Part shown: positions 52,301-61,576 of the stretch, one piece after another
Numbering within the stretch: the first letter of the stretch is position 1
How the letters are laid out: the number at the start of each line of letters is the position of its first letter
Origin: CAZKBP01 sp964551015
GTDB lineage: Bacteria > Bacteroidota > Bacteroidia > Cytophagales > Microscillaceae
DNA length: 64,000 nucleotides
Assembly (NCBI GenBank): GCA_964551015.1
Contig: CAZKBP010000023.1
Coordinates: forward strand, 1-64,000
Reading direction: 5' to 3'
The notes under the pieces: generated by a model
Told to the model about the DNA's origin: nothing
What the model saw: the letters and a program-made list of their open reading frames with translations, nothing else
Database searches by the model: none
Made by a program: the position numbers and the translations under genes

Positions 52301-54677
52301 TGGCTCTGGTGGTAGTCGTCCTTCTATTTTATCGGTGCACGACGGTACTTTGGATGTAATTCAGAATGGAGAAACTGGTATTGATACAGACATCAGCATT
52401 TCTACCACACAGATGAACCTACCCAACGGTAGCTTGAATAATAATACCGTCAATGGTAATACCGTGAGACTGATTAAATCAGGCAATGGTCAAGTAAATG
52501 CTACCATCAACTCTACGGCGGGTGGCGATGCCATCACCTTGGTGCCTAATGGTGGATTGGATGCCTTCAGTACTTACACTTTTGAAGTTACCAGTGGGGT
52601 GAAGGATGTGAGTGGACAAGCGATGATTCCTTTCTCAGTTACCTTTACTACAGGTGCTCAGTCTTCTACGGGTTCGGGCAATCTGGGTGGAGTAAACTTT
52701 AATCGTTTCGTGCAAACTGCTTCTCAGGGTAAGCAATATACGAGCTTAGATATTCACGAAGAAGCCAATAAGCTTTATGCTGCTACCATTGATGGTTATA
52801 TCCACCGCTTTGACATTCAAAATGACGGTACGCTCACGAACAAATTCGTAATCAATACTTTGAGAAATCACCGTCGTGGCTCTCAGGTAAGTTCTAACGC
52901 CAAGACCTTGGTTGGCTTGGTCGTACAGCCAGGTTCTAGCCCCAATAATCCGATTGTCTGGATATCTTACGCGGGTGCTTATACCTTAACCGACGGCCCA
53001 GCTTGGGATGGTAACATTGCTCGCTTGTCTGGCTCTAATTTGCAGAATATCAGGGATGTAGTGATTAACCTGCCCCGCTCCAAGCGTGATCACTTGACCA
53101 ATAGCATCGCCTTTGAGCCAGGTAATAATAACTTTATCTACTTCCTACAAGGCGGGAACACAGCGATGGGTAAAGGAGATTCCAACTGGGGTAACCGTGA
53201 GGAACGACTGCTCTCAGCCGCGCTGCTACGTCTGAAAATTAATCCACTACCCAACAACCCGATCAACGCGAAGACCGAAGAGGGAGGTAATTACAACCCT
53301 TACGCTTCTGGCGCACCACTTACGCTCTACGCCACGGGTATTCGTAATGCTTACGATTTGGTATTCCATAGCAATGGACAATTGTACGTGCCTACCAATG
53401 GCTCGGCTGCTCCGGGTAATGTACCTAGTTCTACTCCTGGTACTTTTAACTATGTATCCAAAGACTCCAAAGCTCCTAACTACAATGGTCCCAAAGCACC
53501 TGGCATAAACGGCGTTACTCCTACCCAACGAGATTGGTTATTCCGTGTAGAACCCGGAAGATACTACGGCCACCCCAACCCCAGAAGAGGAGAGTATATC
53601 CTGAACCGTGGAGATGGAGATGTGAACAACTCACAATATAATGGCTTGGGAGCTGATCCGAACTACCACTGGGGTGGAATTGCCTATGATTTTGAGTTCA
53701 ACAAATCACCCAATGGAGTTATCGAGTACAAGAGCAATACCTTTAATGGAAAATTGAAAGGAAGATTGCTCATAGTGAGATACAGTGAGAAAGATGATAT
53801 TATGATTCTTAGACCTGACCCCTCACAACTAGGCAACATCACAGAAACGCCCATTGACGGTAAGGCCGTAGGACTGAATAACTTCTCTAATCCTCTGGAC
53901 TTAATAGAAGATACCAAAAATGGTAATCTCTATGTATCTGAGTTTGGAGCCAATCGCATCGTGCTGATGAAACCCGCTGGTACCACGAATAATGGTGGTG
54001 ATGGTAGTTTGAGCGTGACCAAAGTGCGATTGATTAATCCAAACAACAATACGATCGTTACGGATATCAACAATGGTAGCACCCTCAATTTAGGAGCCCT
54101 TGGCTTGAATAATGGTGTCAACATTGAGGCCGTCGTGAACGGAACTCCAAGTTTTGTTACTTTTGCGCTGAGAGGTCCTCAAAACATCAACAGAACCGAA
54201 GGAAGTGCTCCCTACGCTTTGTTTGGAGACAGTGATCAAAATGGCTTCTTACCGGGTAGCTTGCCAAACGGGGCTTACAACCTAACCGTTACACCAAATA
54301 GTAGTAGTGGAACAGGTACCGCTTTGACCGTTTCGTTCAATGTTACCAATAGCTCTGCTCGGGTCATTCCTAACGTGCGCTTAGAAGATGAGCCATCACG
54401 GGGTGAGTTACCTTCTGAGGTCGTGAATCTTTTCCCGAATCCCTCCGAAGAAGGTATCTTCCAAGTAGAGTTCAGCGATGTGATTCAAGGAAAGGTACAC
54501 TACGATTTGGTAGACCAACAAGGTAATATCATCACCAGTGGTGATATGGATACCAACGGTCTAGTTTATTCTATGGAAATTAACTTGAAAGCTCACCTCC
54601 GTAATAATGGCGTGTATTACCTCCGTCTGCGTGGAGATCACTTGAAACAAAAAACGATGAAAGTGGTGAAAAACTAA
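49305..54677 (+). CDS. Giant multidomain malectin/sugar-dehydrogenase-like protein with type IX sorting domain
   Basis: A 1790-residue exported protein. The N-terminal hydrophobic segment (about 28-44) is preceded by an unusually long polar n-region. Malectin-type carbohydrate-binding domains lie at about 81-237, 257-405 and 851-996 (each with L-H-F-A-E-I-Y or L-H-F-L-E-P-F and I-S-A/G-I-E). A beta domain at about 421-540 is repeated at 1568-1685. A choice-of-anchor D-like domain (about 546-655), an SbsA Ig-like domain (about 1005-1120) and a PQQ/sorbosone dehydrogenase-like propeller (about 1133-1565) follow. The end (about 1708-1790: L-F-P-N-P-S ... V-Y-Y-L-R-L) is a type A sorting domain. 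It is likely a surface or released protein acting on polysaccharide. Whether the propeller is catalytic is unknown. Confidence 0.88.
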   Translation: MTTISNQLQPLSFTLRELWGSAKGHASVLAFVSALAIIGGLRAFLNPSLEGELTTNHATFSPEPLSPQVQANVFPTAPVNQVITRINAGGLLASDAYTDGAGQAWSDDKSFSGGSTFVNSTASISGTSNDKLYRSERWGNWTYNIPVPSAGTYEVKLHFAEIYWKVLTSSGGPGKRVFSIQIEGQEVLSNYDILAQIGPATADVKTFNVNVQDGVLNIKGIQISDNPKISGIEVIGSSTTTPPNPDPDPEPNPGTGTTVSKINVGGGDYQDWDADKQFTANGAMGTATNNQLQINNTSDDQLYQSERWGVYTYNIPVSGSGTYTVNLHFAEIYFGVKTDNPVGRRVFDVFVENQKVLANFDIAKEAGPATALVKSFSVNVTDGNVTIRTQAVKNNPKISAIEVISGSGGGTPPPPPPTNSDLNFILVNANTDSDIQALNEGNSVNLGALGNPQVSIRVDPSPAIDGNVKSVRMVLSGTKSRGQTENVKPYTLYGDSNGDSFGENFPNGNYTIKVDAYSQPNTGGNVVASRTVNFSIGNSTGGGGGSGLLSTSESEMIFDGSQFDVITKNLTVTNTGSASVSISQAQVLGDKFEVSVNQGYPINLNAGQSKTFQVKFAPGQNNIGAFDGTLNFRSGTSTLASVGLHGLSIRGYNGGIQEPFLSDVVKTLGYDINVGWTKLDIGTTKNLQGEEVLVQLFQKAGGGQVQIEPVARYSPAEKLPFGYYLPSGSNPDERQVGELTDGGNEHQTLFPNLSSGGKSFDPGNATFGIYTKSNFFNRFNYTEDALNAPSGVERRVRTYALKNRQGALVANSYLVCFEDATNGDYQDYCFVLSNVKPAGGGSTPPPSGTSLVKINSGNGSFNGWDNDRNFNGGTPSSKSFGVNGTSDDALYLNYRFGASFGYNIPVGQGTYTVKLHFLEPFFGAPGGGPGGTGRRVFNINVEGQGFRTNFDINANAAPATALVETFNNITVNDGTLNINFNASKDNAIISAIEILGDGGGSGGSRPSILSVHDGTLDVIQNGETGIDTDISISTTQMNLPNGSLNNNTVNGNTVRLIKSGNGQVNATINSTAGGDAITLVPNGGLDAFSTYTFEVTSGVKDVSGQAMIPFSVTFTTGAQSSTGSGNLGGVNFNRFVQTASQGKQYTSLDIHEEANKLYAATIDGYIHRFDIQNDGTLTNKFVINTLRNHRRGSQVSSNAKTLVGLVVQPGSSPNNPIVWISYAGAYTLTDGPAWDGNIARLSGSNLQNIRDVVINLPRSKRDHLTNSIAFEPGNNNFIYFLQGGNTAMGKGDSNWGNREERLLSAALLRLKINPLPNNPINAKTEEGGNYNPYASGAPLTLYATGIRNAYDLVFHSNGQLYVPTNGSAAPGNVPSSTPGTFNYVSKDSKAPNYNGPKAPGINGVTPTQRDWLFRVEPGRYYGHPNPRRGEYILNRGDGDVNNSQYNGLGADPNYHWGGIAYDFEFNKSPNGVIEYKSNTFNGKLKGRLLIVRYSEKDDIMILRPDPSQLGNITETPIDGKAVGLNNFSNPLDLIEDTKNGNLYVSEFGANRIVLMKPAGTTNNGGDGSLSVTKVRLINPNNNTIVTDINNGSTLNLGALGLNNGVNIEAVVNGTPSFVTFALRGPQNINRTEGSAPYALFGDSDQNGFLPGSLPNGAYNLTVTPNSSSGTGTALTVSFNVTNSSARVIPNVRLEDEPSRGELPSEVVNLFPNPSEEGIFQVEFSDVIQGKVHYDLVDQQGNIITSGDMDTNGLVYSMEINLKAHLRNNGVYYLRLRGDHLKQKTMKVVKN

Positions 54678-54700
54678 GCAAGTAAGCTTATACTTGAAAT

Positions 54701-54728
54701 AAAAGCCTGGCCTTGGCCGGGCTTTTTT
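54701..54728 (+). terminator. Terminator after the giant malectin protein gene
   Basis: AAAAGCCTGGC (54701-54711) pairs with GCCGGGCTTTT (54716-54726; one wobble) around a tight loop and runs into T6. Confidence 0.9.
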
Positions 54729-54923
54729 CATGGGCTGAAAACAATTTGAAGCGAATCCGTAAATGTTTTTGTAGATAGCCATGCGATTTTTTTTGCAGAA
54801 GGTAATCAAACTGATTCCGTGCGGATTAGGCCGATTCTCAATAACTTGAGACAAACAGCCGAACAACTATCTATATAATTTACTAACTTGCTCTCGGGTA
54901 GCGAATTCAAGAAATGACAGCGA

Positions 54924-57734
54924 ATGTTTAATAGCACGAACGACCTAATGGAGCGATTCAATGTTTCTCAGACATTGGAAAAGCTCAATGTGACCAAAAC
55001 ACTTTATAGCAAATTTGACAAAGAAGCCGAGAAGTCGCTTTCTCAGACCTTAATTCGAGAGGCTCTCGATGAGGTATACAGTCGAGGTGACAAGGTGATG
55101 ATTGGTTTCGTAGGGTTGCATTACCTCTTAGGTCTGCTCTTTGCCGCCATTCACAATGATAGCTGGCGACTTTATGGCTTTTTAGGAACAGCCGTACTTC
55201 TTATCTTTCTGGGCATTGTTTTCTTCTATCCTAAGAAATTTTTTACTCGGGTAATGGCTGGGGTCGCCCTGATGTCTTACATTCTGCTTTATATCCATCT
55301 GTTAAAAGGTTTACCCGAGGTGCGTTTCTTCTTTTTTACTTCTTTTACCATCTTGATCGTGTATCAAGACTGGAGGTCACTCTGGCCCACGGCGTTGATT
55401 CTTTACATTCAAATTCTGGTATTTACCTATCTTGGAGGTTATGCAGACTCTTTGCCCTTTGTCACCGAAGAGTATAAGGACTTGGTACTCAGGGTAGCGG
55501 GTGTGAAGCAAGGAGAAAATGTAAATTGGAGGGGAATCGGATTTTATGTGGGGATTTCTTCTTTACAGGTAATGTTAGCAGGCGTATGGGCACATTTTCT
55601 CAAAAGACAAACCATTGGAGAAGTCCTTTCTAAACAAGCTATCCTGACCAAGCAACTAGAGATAGAAAAGGCAAACGAGCAACTAGAAAACAATGTAAAA
55701 AAGAAAACTCAAGAGCTCCAAGCCGCCCTCGAGCAAACCCAAGCCAACGAGGAAGAACTCCGACAAAATATGGAAGAACTAACGGCTACGCAGGATGAAA
55801 TGGAAAACCAGCGCAATAAGCTTCTCGAGAATCAGGAAAAAATGCAGGAAGTCCAGCAAGAGCTTCAAGAAAGGCAGTCCAAAATGGAACGCTCCCAATG
55901 GCTGGAATCCAATCTCTCCCGCTTTGACGATATTATGCGCCTGAGCTATGACAAGGGCTTAGAAGAGCTTTCTGACAAAATTATGCTCAATCTCTCCGAA
56001 TTGTTAAATGCTACCCAGGGTGCTTTTTATGTCTATGACGAGGAAGAAGGTTTGCTCAAAATGACCGGTGGCTACGCCTGTACGCCGCAAACTGTGAAAA
56101 AAGCCACTTTCAAAATGGGAGAAGGCATTCTCGGGCAAATGGTGAAAACCAAAAAAACCACTTATCTCAGCGACCTACCAGATGAAGGAGCCATTACCGA
56201 ATCAGCCCTCACCCGAGTGCGAAGCAAGAGTATCGCCATCGTGCCCATGCTCTACAATGAAGACATTCAAGGAGTCATCGAGATTGCGCTCTTACATCAA
56301 ATAGACGATCTACACAAAGAGTTTTTGGAGCGTATGGCTAAGAACGTAGCCACCATGCTTCAGAGTATCCGTGGTATCTTAAGAACCCAAAAGCTACTCA
56401 AACAATCTCAAGAAATCACCAGTCAGCTTCGTGCCAATGCCCGCGAACTCGAAAAAACCAAACAGGAAGAAGAGCAACGCGCCCTCGAGTTTCAAAGCCA
56501 ATTCAAGGCAATTGATCGTTCTATGCTCGTACTAGAATGTACGCCCGAAGGCGAAATCTTAGACGCGAATGAAAACTTCCTCAAACTATCTAAGTACCAA
56601 CCCCAAGAAATGATCGGAAAACACGAGAGTATTTTCTTGGCCGGGCACTACGCGCATACTTCTGACTATCAAGAGCTTTGGAACCGAATCCGTAATTATC
56701 AATTCGTAGATACCGAGCACGAATGTGTAGCCAAAGATGGCAAATCTTTCTGGATGAAAGCCAATTACTATACCTTGGGAACGGGTAGAAAAACCAAAGT
56801 GATGGTGCTTGCTTACGATACCACCCGCGAGAAAGAACAAGATATTCGTATTCTGGAGCACCTGGAAGCTCTCAAGAAAAAAGAAGAACAAACCGAAAAA
56901 CATCTCCAAGAAGTAGAGCACCTCCGAGATGAAGTAGAGAAAAAAGCCAATGAGCTTCAGGAGCAAATGAATGCCATCAATGTTTCTACGGCCATGGTAG
57001 AATATGACCCAAAAGGGTTCATCCGATATGTCAATGACAAATTCTTAGAAATTTCTGGCTATCGCCCCAAAGATTTAATGGGAAAATCACACCAAATCTT
57101 GGTAGAAGATAAGTTTGCCCAATCAAAAGCCTATGCCAAGTTTTGGGAAAGATTACATAAAAAGGAATTCATAGAAGGAGAGTTCGAAATCAAAACCAAA
57201 AAACAAGAAGGTCGTTGGCTCCGTGGAAGCTATTATCCTATCTGCGACCGAGCCGGCCAACTGAGCAAAGTAATGCTCCTCGCCTCAGATATTACGCAGG
57301 AAGTGCAACAGGAAGAAAAAATAAAACAATACTTACTCGATCTAGAGAAAGCCAAGGCCAAACTCAAGGACAAGACCATGGAGCTAAGAGCGCAAATCAA
57401 CGCGATTGACCGAGCCATCGGGGTACTCGAGATGAACCCAGAGGGGAAAATATTGCGAGCCAATGAGCAGTTCTTGAAGCTCTCTAACTATAAGAACGGA
57501 GAGCTTTCTGGCAAGCACCACAGAGTTTTACTAGATAAGAAGGATGCTGCCTCACCTGCTTACCGCAAATTTTGGGAAAAATTGAACCAGAATCAATTCG
57601 TAGAAAACGATTTTACCGCCATTACCAAAGATAAGAGCGAGCTGCAGCTTCGGGGAAGTTATTTTCCTGTGTTAGATGCGGGCGAAAAAGTCACCAAAAT
57701 TATCGCGATCATCGCACGCGCTTCTTCAAGCTAA
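54924..57734 (+). CDS. Membrane GAF/triple-PAS sensor without output domain
   Basis: A 936-residue protein. Six membrane helices fill about residues 50-225. A coiled coil (about 235-330) leads to a GAF domain (326-485). Three PAS domains with PAC ends follow at about 524-640, 679-792 and 822-936, each starting with Q-F-K-A-I-D or Q-I/M-N-A-I-D/N and containing a G-K-H/S-H-x-x-x-L/F motif, the type known from Aer and BdlA-like proteins. The protein ends with the last PAS; there is no histidine kinase, cyclase, HTH or phosphatase. The next gene, 76 bases downstream, encodes a SpoIIE phosphatase with a related GAF domain, suggesting that the two work in one pathway. Confidence 0.85.
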   Translation: MFNSTNDLMERFNVSQTLEKLNVTKTLYSKFDKEAEKSLSQTLIREALDEVYSRGDKVMIGFVGLHYLLGLLFAAIHNDSWRLYGFLGTAVLLIFLGIVFFYPKKFFTRVMAGVALMSYILLYIHLLKGLPEVRFFFFTSFTILIVYQDWRSLWPTALILYIQILVFTYLGGYADSLPFVTEEYKDLVLRVAGVKQGENVNWRGIGFYVGISSLQVMLAGVWAHFLKRQTIGEVLSKQAILTKQLEIEKANEQLENNVKKKTQELQAALEQTQANEEELRQNMEELTATQDEMENQRNKLLENQEKMQEVQQELQERQSKMERSQWLESNLSRFDDIMRLSYDKGLEELSDKIMLNLSELLNATQGAFYVYDEEEGLLKMTGGYACTPQTVKKATFKMGEGILGQMVKTKKTTYLSDLPDEGAITESALTRVRSKSIAIVPMLYNEDIQGVIEIALLHQIDDLHKEFLERMAKNVATMLQSIRGILRTQKLLKQSQEITSQLRANARELEKTKQEEEQRALEFQSQFKAIDRSMLVLECTPEGEILDANENFLKLSKYQPQEMIGKHESIFLAGHYAHTSDYQELWNRIRNYQFVDTEHECVAKDGKSFWMKANYYTLGTGRKTKVMVLAYDTTREKEQDIRILEHLEALKKKEEQTEKHLQEVEHLRDEVEKKANELQEQMNAINVSTAMVEYDPKGFIRYVNDKFLEISGYRPKDLMGKSHQILVEDKFAQSKAYAKFWERLHKKEFIEGEFEIKTKKQEGRWLRGSYYPICDRAGQLSKVMLLASDITQEVQQEEKIKQYLLDLEKAKAKLKDKTMELRAQINAIDRAIGVLEMNPEGKILRANEQFLKLSNYKNGELSGKHHRVLLDKKDAASPAYRKFWEKLNQNQFVENDFTAITKDKSELQLRGSYFPVLDAGEKVTKIIAIIARASSS

Positions 57735-57810
57735 TTCCTTATAAATGAAATAAATAGCCGAAAAACAGACTACTTACAACGGACAAGTATCCTAGCGCCA
57801 ACTCAAAAAA

Positions 57811-60570
57811 ATGACACCAAAAGAAGAAACAATTGAGTCAAAAAGAAATGAACATGAGAGAAACAGTTTGTGGATAGACCAGGAAAATACAACTCTTTTT
57901 CAGGGAACGCAAGAAAAAAGCCCCACCCGACAATTTCGTGAACGCTATTGGGCGGCCTTGATCATCACTGGCATTCTCTTCTACCTAAGCTATCTCTTGT
58001 TGATGGGCACCCTTGACAAACAGGCCGACTTTGTCTCGCAGGTCAATACCATCGTCAAGCAAAATACCATTAGCCAAGAAATTGCCAAGCAAGTACTCTT
58101 ACTGAGAAATTGCGAAGACCGCTACTGTCAGAGGCAAATTCGTACGCTCAAACGCAAATTGATTCAACTTGCCCAGTCTGAAAAGCTTCTCCTGAAAGGA
58201 AATGCGGTCCTGAAATCTCAAGGGATGCACAATACGAAACTAGACTCGCTCATCGCAGAAAATCAAAAATACGGCGATCGTATCCTCAATGCCTCTCAGT
58301 CTATCACGCAGCTCAAAAATAAACAGCTCACTTCCAAAACTCAGGGCTTGGCTTCTCCTGGCGCCAACAACCTCATCATTATTCATATCACCAATATTAT
58401 CAACCTCGAGGACAAACTAGCGAATAATCTAAGGAAAATGGCCTCGCTTTACAATCAAGAAGCACAGGAGTATATTCGACGTGTCAAACTCTACCAGCGC
58501 ATTGTCTTGGTCATAGCGATTATCGTGCTGGCACTGGAAGCCTTTTTCTTATTCCCTAATATCGTACAGAAAATCAAGGAGTACACACAAAATATCGAGA
58601 ATGCCCACCGAGATACCCAAGAAAAAAATGAACAAATCACCGAAGCTTACCAGCAACTCAAGATCATTGAGGAAGTAACCCGCCTCAACGCCGAAGCACT
58701 CAAAAAGTCTAACATTAACCTCAGAAAAACCCAAGAAAAGCTCACCCTTACCTACGAAGAACTCAAAGCCAAGAATCGTGAGCTGGAAGAAACCTCTGAT
58801 GTCATGCATATCAATGCTCAACTCGAGGCCGCTCGCTTCTTTGACGCTTCCATGAATCACTTCTCCGAGGTCATGCGTTGGAAAACCAACCAGAACCTTT
58901 ACTCTTGGACAGAAAACTTCCTGAGCGAATTAGTGCCCTACGTGGGAGGGCTACAGGCCGCCATGTATGTGTATGATTTAGAAAAAGAAAAACTCTTTAT
59001 CACCGGAGGCTATGCCATCGACCAGCATACGCTCATGGAAAAAGCAGAAGTAGAAATGGGAGCCGGACTCGTAGGGCAGGTCGCTAAAAGCCTCCGACCT
59101 ATTTATCTCCAAGAACTCAACGGATCTGCCGAAACCTATCGTACACAAACCGGCACCGAAGCAATCCAACCAGAGGCCGTGTTTGTATTACCATGCCTCT
59201 ACAACGAGCAAATCGCGGGCGTATTGGAAATCACCACTGCGCACGCCTTGGAAGAAAAACACGTGGAACTGCTCAAAAAAATGAATGAAAGCATTGGCTC
59301 ACACCTCAGCACGCTACAAGACCAAAAGCGCATTAGCCAATTGCTGGCCGACTCCAGAATGGCACAAAAAGAACTCAGAAAGAGCCTCCTCAGAATCCGA
59401 GATAATGAGGAGCGCTTTCGCAAACTCTCTGAAGTAACCCAAGAGGGCATTTTATTCATGCAGGATCACTTGGTCAAAGATGCTAACTCGGTTTTGGTCA
59501 ACATGATGGGCTATGATAGCATCAAAGAGCTCTGGGATAAGCATTATATCAATCTGATTGCGCCCAAGTATCGTTTTGAGATAGAAGATAAAAAAATGCT
59601 CAGTGATGGCTTGGCGCACGAAACACAGGCACTCAAAAAATCGGGCGAAACCTTTCCCATCGAGATTCAATCCCGCGAAGTAAAGTATAACAATGAATGG
59701 ATGAGTGTCATTTCCATTCGTGATATTACCGAGAAAAAACGCACCCAAAAACAACTCGAGGAAGCCAATCGCATCGCTCGCCTCGTGACTGAGTTGGAGA
59801 AAAAAAACAAGGATATTACCTCCAGTATCGAGTATGCCCAACGTATCCAAGAAGCCATCTTGCCCAGCGACCGCTTGATGGGTAAAGGCTTCTTAGAACA
59901 TTTTGTACTCTACATCCCCAAAGACATCGTGAGCGGTGATTTCTATTGGTTTGCGGAGAAAAATGAACACGCCTTGATCGCCGCCGTCGATTGTACTGGG
60001 CACGGGGTACCGGGTGCTTTCATGTCGATTATTGGCTATTCTAATTTGAATAAAATCGTGATCGAGCAAGGCTTTACTGATCCTGCTGATATTCTCACTA
60101 AATTAGATCAAGAAGTCACCAACTCGCTCAAGCAACAGGAGGGAGGCTCACAAAGCCGAGATGGAATGGATTTGGCACTTTGTTCTTTGAATATCTACGA
60201 GAAAAGGCTTCGTTTCGCGGGAGCCTACCGTCCCTTGTATCTGATTCGAGAAGGGGAGTTTATTGAGCACAAGGGCAACTCCTTCCCAATTGGTGGAAAT
60301 TTTAAATACAAAAAGAAAAAAGTTTTCCAGAGCCACGAGATGAAACTCCAAGAGGGAGACACGCTCTATATTTTCTCGGATGGGTTCCCCGATCAGTTTG
60401 GTGGCCCCAAAAACCGTAAGTACATGAGCAAAAATTTCAAAAAGCTACTCGCCAGTATTGAAGATCAGCCCATGGCTAAGCAAAAAGAGATTCTCCGACA
60501 AGAATTCTTAGACTGGAAAGGAGATTATAAGCAAATGGATGATATTTTAATTATCGGCTTGCGCTTCTAA
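57811..60570 (+). CDS. SpoIIE-type phosphatase with membrane sensor, GAF and PAS domains
   Basis: A 919-residue membrane protein. Helices at about 46-66 and 229-250 enclose an extracytoplasmic helical domain like the PilJ/NarX type. A coiled coil (about 255-335), a GAF domain (about 339-506), a PAS domain (about 531-641) and a C-terminal PP2C-type SpoIIE domain (about 676-919) follow. The phosphatase motifs are intact: D-I-V-S-G-D-F-Y-W, A-A-V-D-C-T-G-H-G-V-P-G, G-M-D-L-A-L and F-S-D-G-F-P-D-Q-F. SpoIIE phosphatases usually dephosphorylate STAS anti-anti-sigma factors in partner switching; no STAS or anti-sigma gene is in the window, so the target is elsewhere or different. Placed right after the PAS sensor gene, probably one operon. 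Confidence 0.92.
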   Translation: MTPKEETIESKRNEHERNSLWIDQENTTLFQGTQEKSPTRQFRERYWAALIITGILFYLSYLLLMGTLDKQADFVSQVNTIVKQNTISQEIAKQVLLLRNCEDRYCQRQIRTLKRKLIQLAQSEKLLLKGNAVLKSQGMHNTKLDSLIAENQKYGDRILNASQSITQLKNKQLTSKTQGLASPGANNLIIIHITNIINLEDKLANNLRKMASLYNQEAQEYIRRVKLYQRIVLVIAIIVLALEAFFLFPNIVQKIKEYTQNIENAHRDTQEKNEQITEAYQQLKIIEEVTRLNAEALKKSNINLRKTQEKLTLTYEELKAKNRELEETSDVMHINAQLEAARFFDASMNHFSEVMRWKTNQNLYSWTENFLSELVPYVGGLQAAMYVYDLEKEKLFITGGYAIDQHTLMEKAEVEMGAGLVGQVAKSLRPIYLQELNGSAETYRTQTGTEAIQPEAVFVLPCLYNEQIAGVLEITTAHALEEKHVELLKKMNESIGSHLSTLQDQKRISQLLADSRMAQKELRKSLLRIRDNEERFRKLSEVTQEGILFMQDHLVKDANSVLVNMMGYDSIKELWDKHYINLIAPKYRFEIEDKKMLSDGLAHETQALKKSGETFPIEIQSREVKYNNEWMSVISIRDITEKKRTQKQLEEANRIARLVTELEKKNKDITSSIEYAQRIQEAILPSDRLMGKGFLEHFVLYIPKDIVSGDFYWFAEKNEHALIAAVDCTGHGVPGAFMSIIGYSNLNKIVIEQGFTDPADILTKLDQEVTNSLKQQEGGSQSRDGMDLALCSLNIYEKRLRFAGAYRPLYLIREGEFIEHKGNSFPIGGNFKYKKKKVFQSHEMKLQEGDTLYIFSDGFPDQFGGPKNRKYMSKNFKKLLASIEDQPMAKQKEILRQEFLDWKGDYKQMDDILIIGLRF

Positions 60571-60643
60571 GCTTTTTTAGCTTAGAAAGGTATTTTTAGG
60601 AAGATTTGCTAGTTTTGAGGGTACGATTAAAATAAATTAAATC

Positions 60644-61576
60644 TTGTCTAATTCTTCCAAAAAAGAAAATTGTATCAAAGTCGGGTTTTGTGTGGCTTAT
60701 GATTGGCATCTGCTCAAAAAGGCTTTGCCCAGAGTCTACAAAAGTGCAGACGCCATCTGTCTATCTCTGGACAAGAACCGAAAATCTTGGGCAGGGAATC
60801 CTTACGAATTTGATGAACAAGCTTTCTACCAGTTTGTAGAAGAAATAGATACGCAGCATAAAATTATACTTTACGAAGATGACTTTGCTTGCGCTCACAT
60901 TAGCCCTTATGAAAACGAAAACAGACAACGCAACCTAATCGCCAAAAAACTCTCTCCAGGAGGATGGCACATACAAATAGATGTAGATGAATATTTCTTG
61001 GATTTTGATGCCTTTGTAGCTTATCTCAAGAAAATACATCCCCATCCCAGCGGCCACGAGAAACCGCTGAACGTCTGCGCTAATTGGATTTCTCTAATCA
61101 AAAAAGTAGATCAGGGCTACTTGTATGTAAAGCCCACCCAAACGCTTCCCGAGCAGGCTCCCTTCGCAAGCAATGTACCACAATATGAGGCAGGACGAAA
61201 CAATGGGCATTTTAACATCACGAGCCCTTTCTACGTGATCCACGAAACTTGGGCCAGAGAAGATCAAGAGCTTTGGTACAAGCTGCATAACTGGGGGCAT
61301 AGCGGCGAAGAATTTAGTACACAACAGCAAAAACAAAGTTATTATAACTTTTGGAAAGCCTTAGATGCTAATAATTTTCAATATGTGCGTGATTTTCATC
61401 CCACTCGTCCAGCCATATGGCCAGCTTTGGGTTTCTCCCGAGGCGAAACTATAGAAGAATTTATCCAGCACTTTGAGCCACCTCCTTTTCCGCTGAGCCA
61501 ATTGCAATTGCGCCTCAAAAACAATCGGAACCTAGCTCGCCTGAGAGCCCTTTACCAGAAAATCAATCCTGCCTGA
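60644..61576 (+). CDS. Glycosyltransferase-like protein, TTG start
   Basis: A 310-residue protein with G-W-H-I-Q-I-D-V-D-E-Y-F near residue 107-118, a D-x-D-type nucleotide-sugar site, and an overall A-fold-like layout, so a glycosyltransferase (GT2-like) is the best guess. There is no ATG in the N-terminal part: TTG at 60644 (L-S-N-S-S-K-K as M-S-N) is the likely start, since the beta strand V-G-F-C-V-A-Y follows closely. Its stop codon TGA shares its last base with the ATG of the next gene (61576), so translation is coupled. First gene of the glycosyltransferase cluster at the window end. Confidence 0.7.
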   Translation: MSNSSKKENCIKVGFCVAYDWHLLKKALPRVYKSADAICLSLDKNRKSWAGNPYEFDEQAFYQFVEEIDTQHKIILYEDDFACAHISPYENENRQRNLIAKKLSPGGWHIQIDVDEYFLDFDAFVAYLKKIHPHPSGHEKPLNVCANWISLIKKVDQGYLYVKPTQTLPEQAPFASNVPQYEAGRNNGHFNITSPFYVIHETWAREDQELWYKLHNWGHSGEEFSTQQQKQSYYNFWKALDANNFQYVRDFHPTRPAIWPALGFSRGETIEEFIQHFEPPPFPLSQLQLRLKNNRNLARLRALYQKINPA

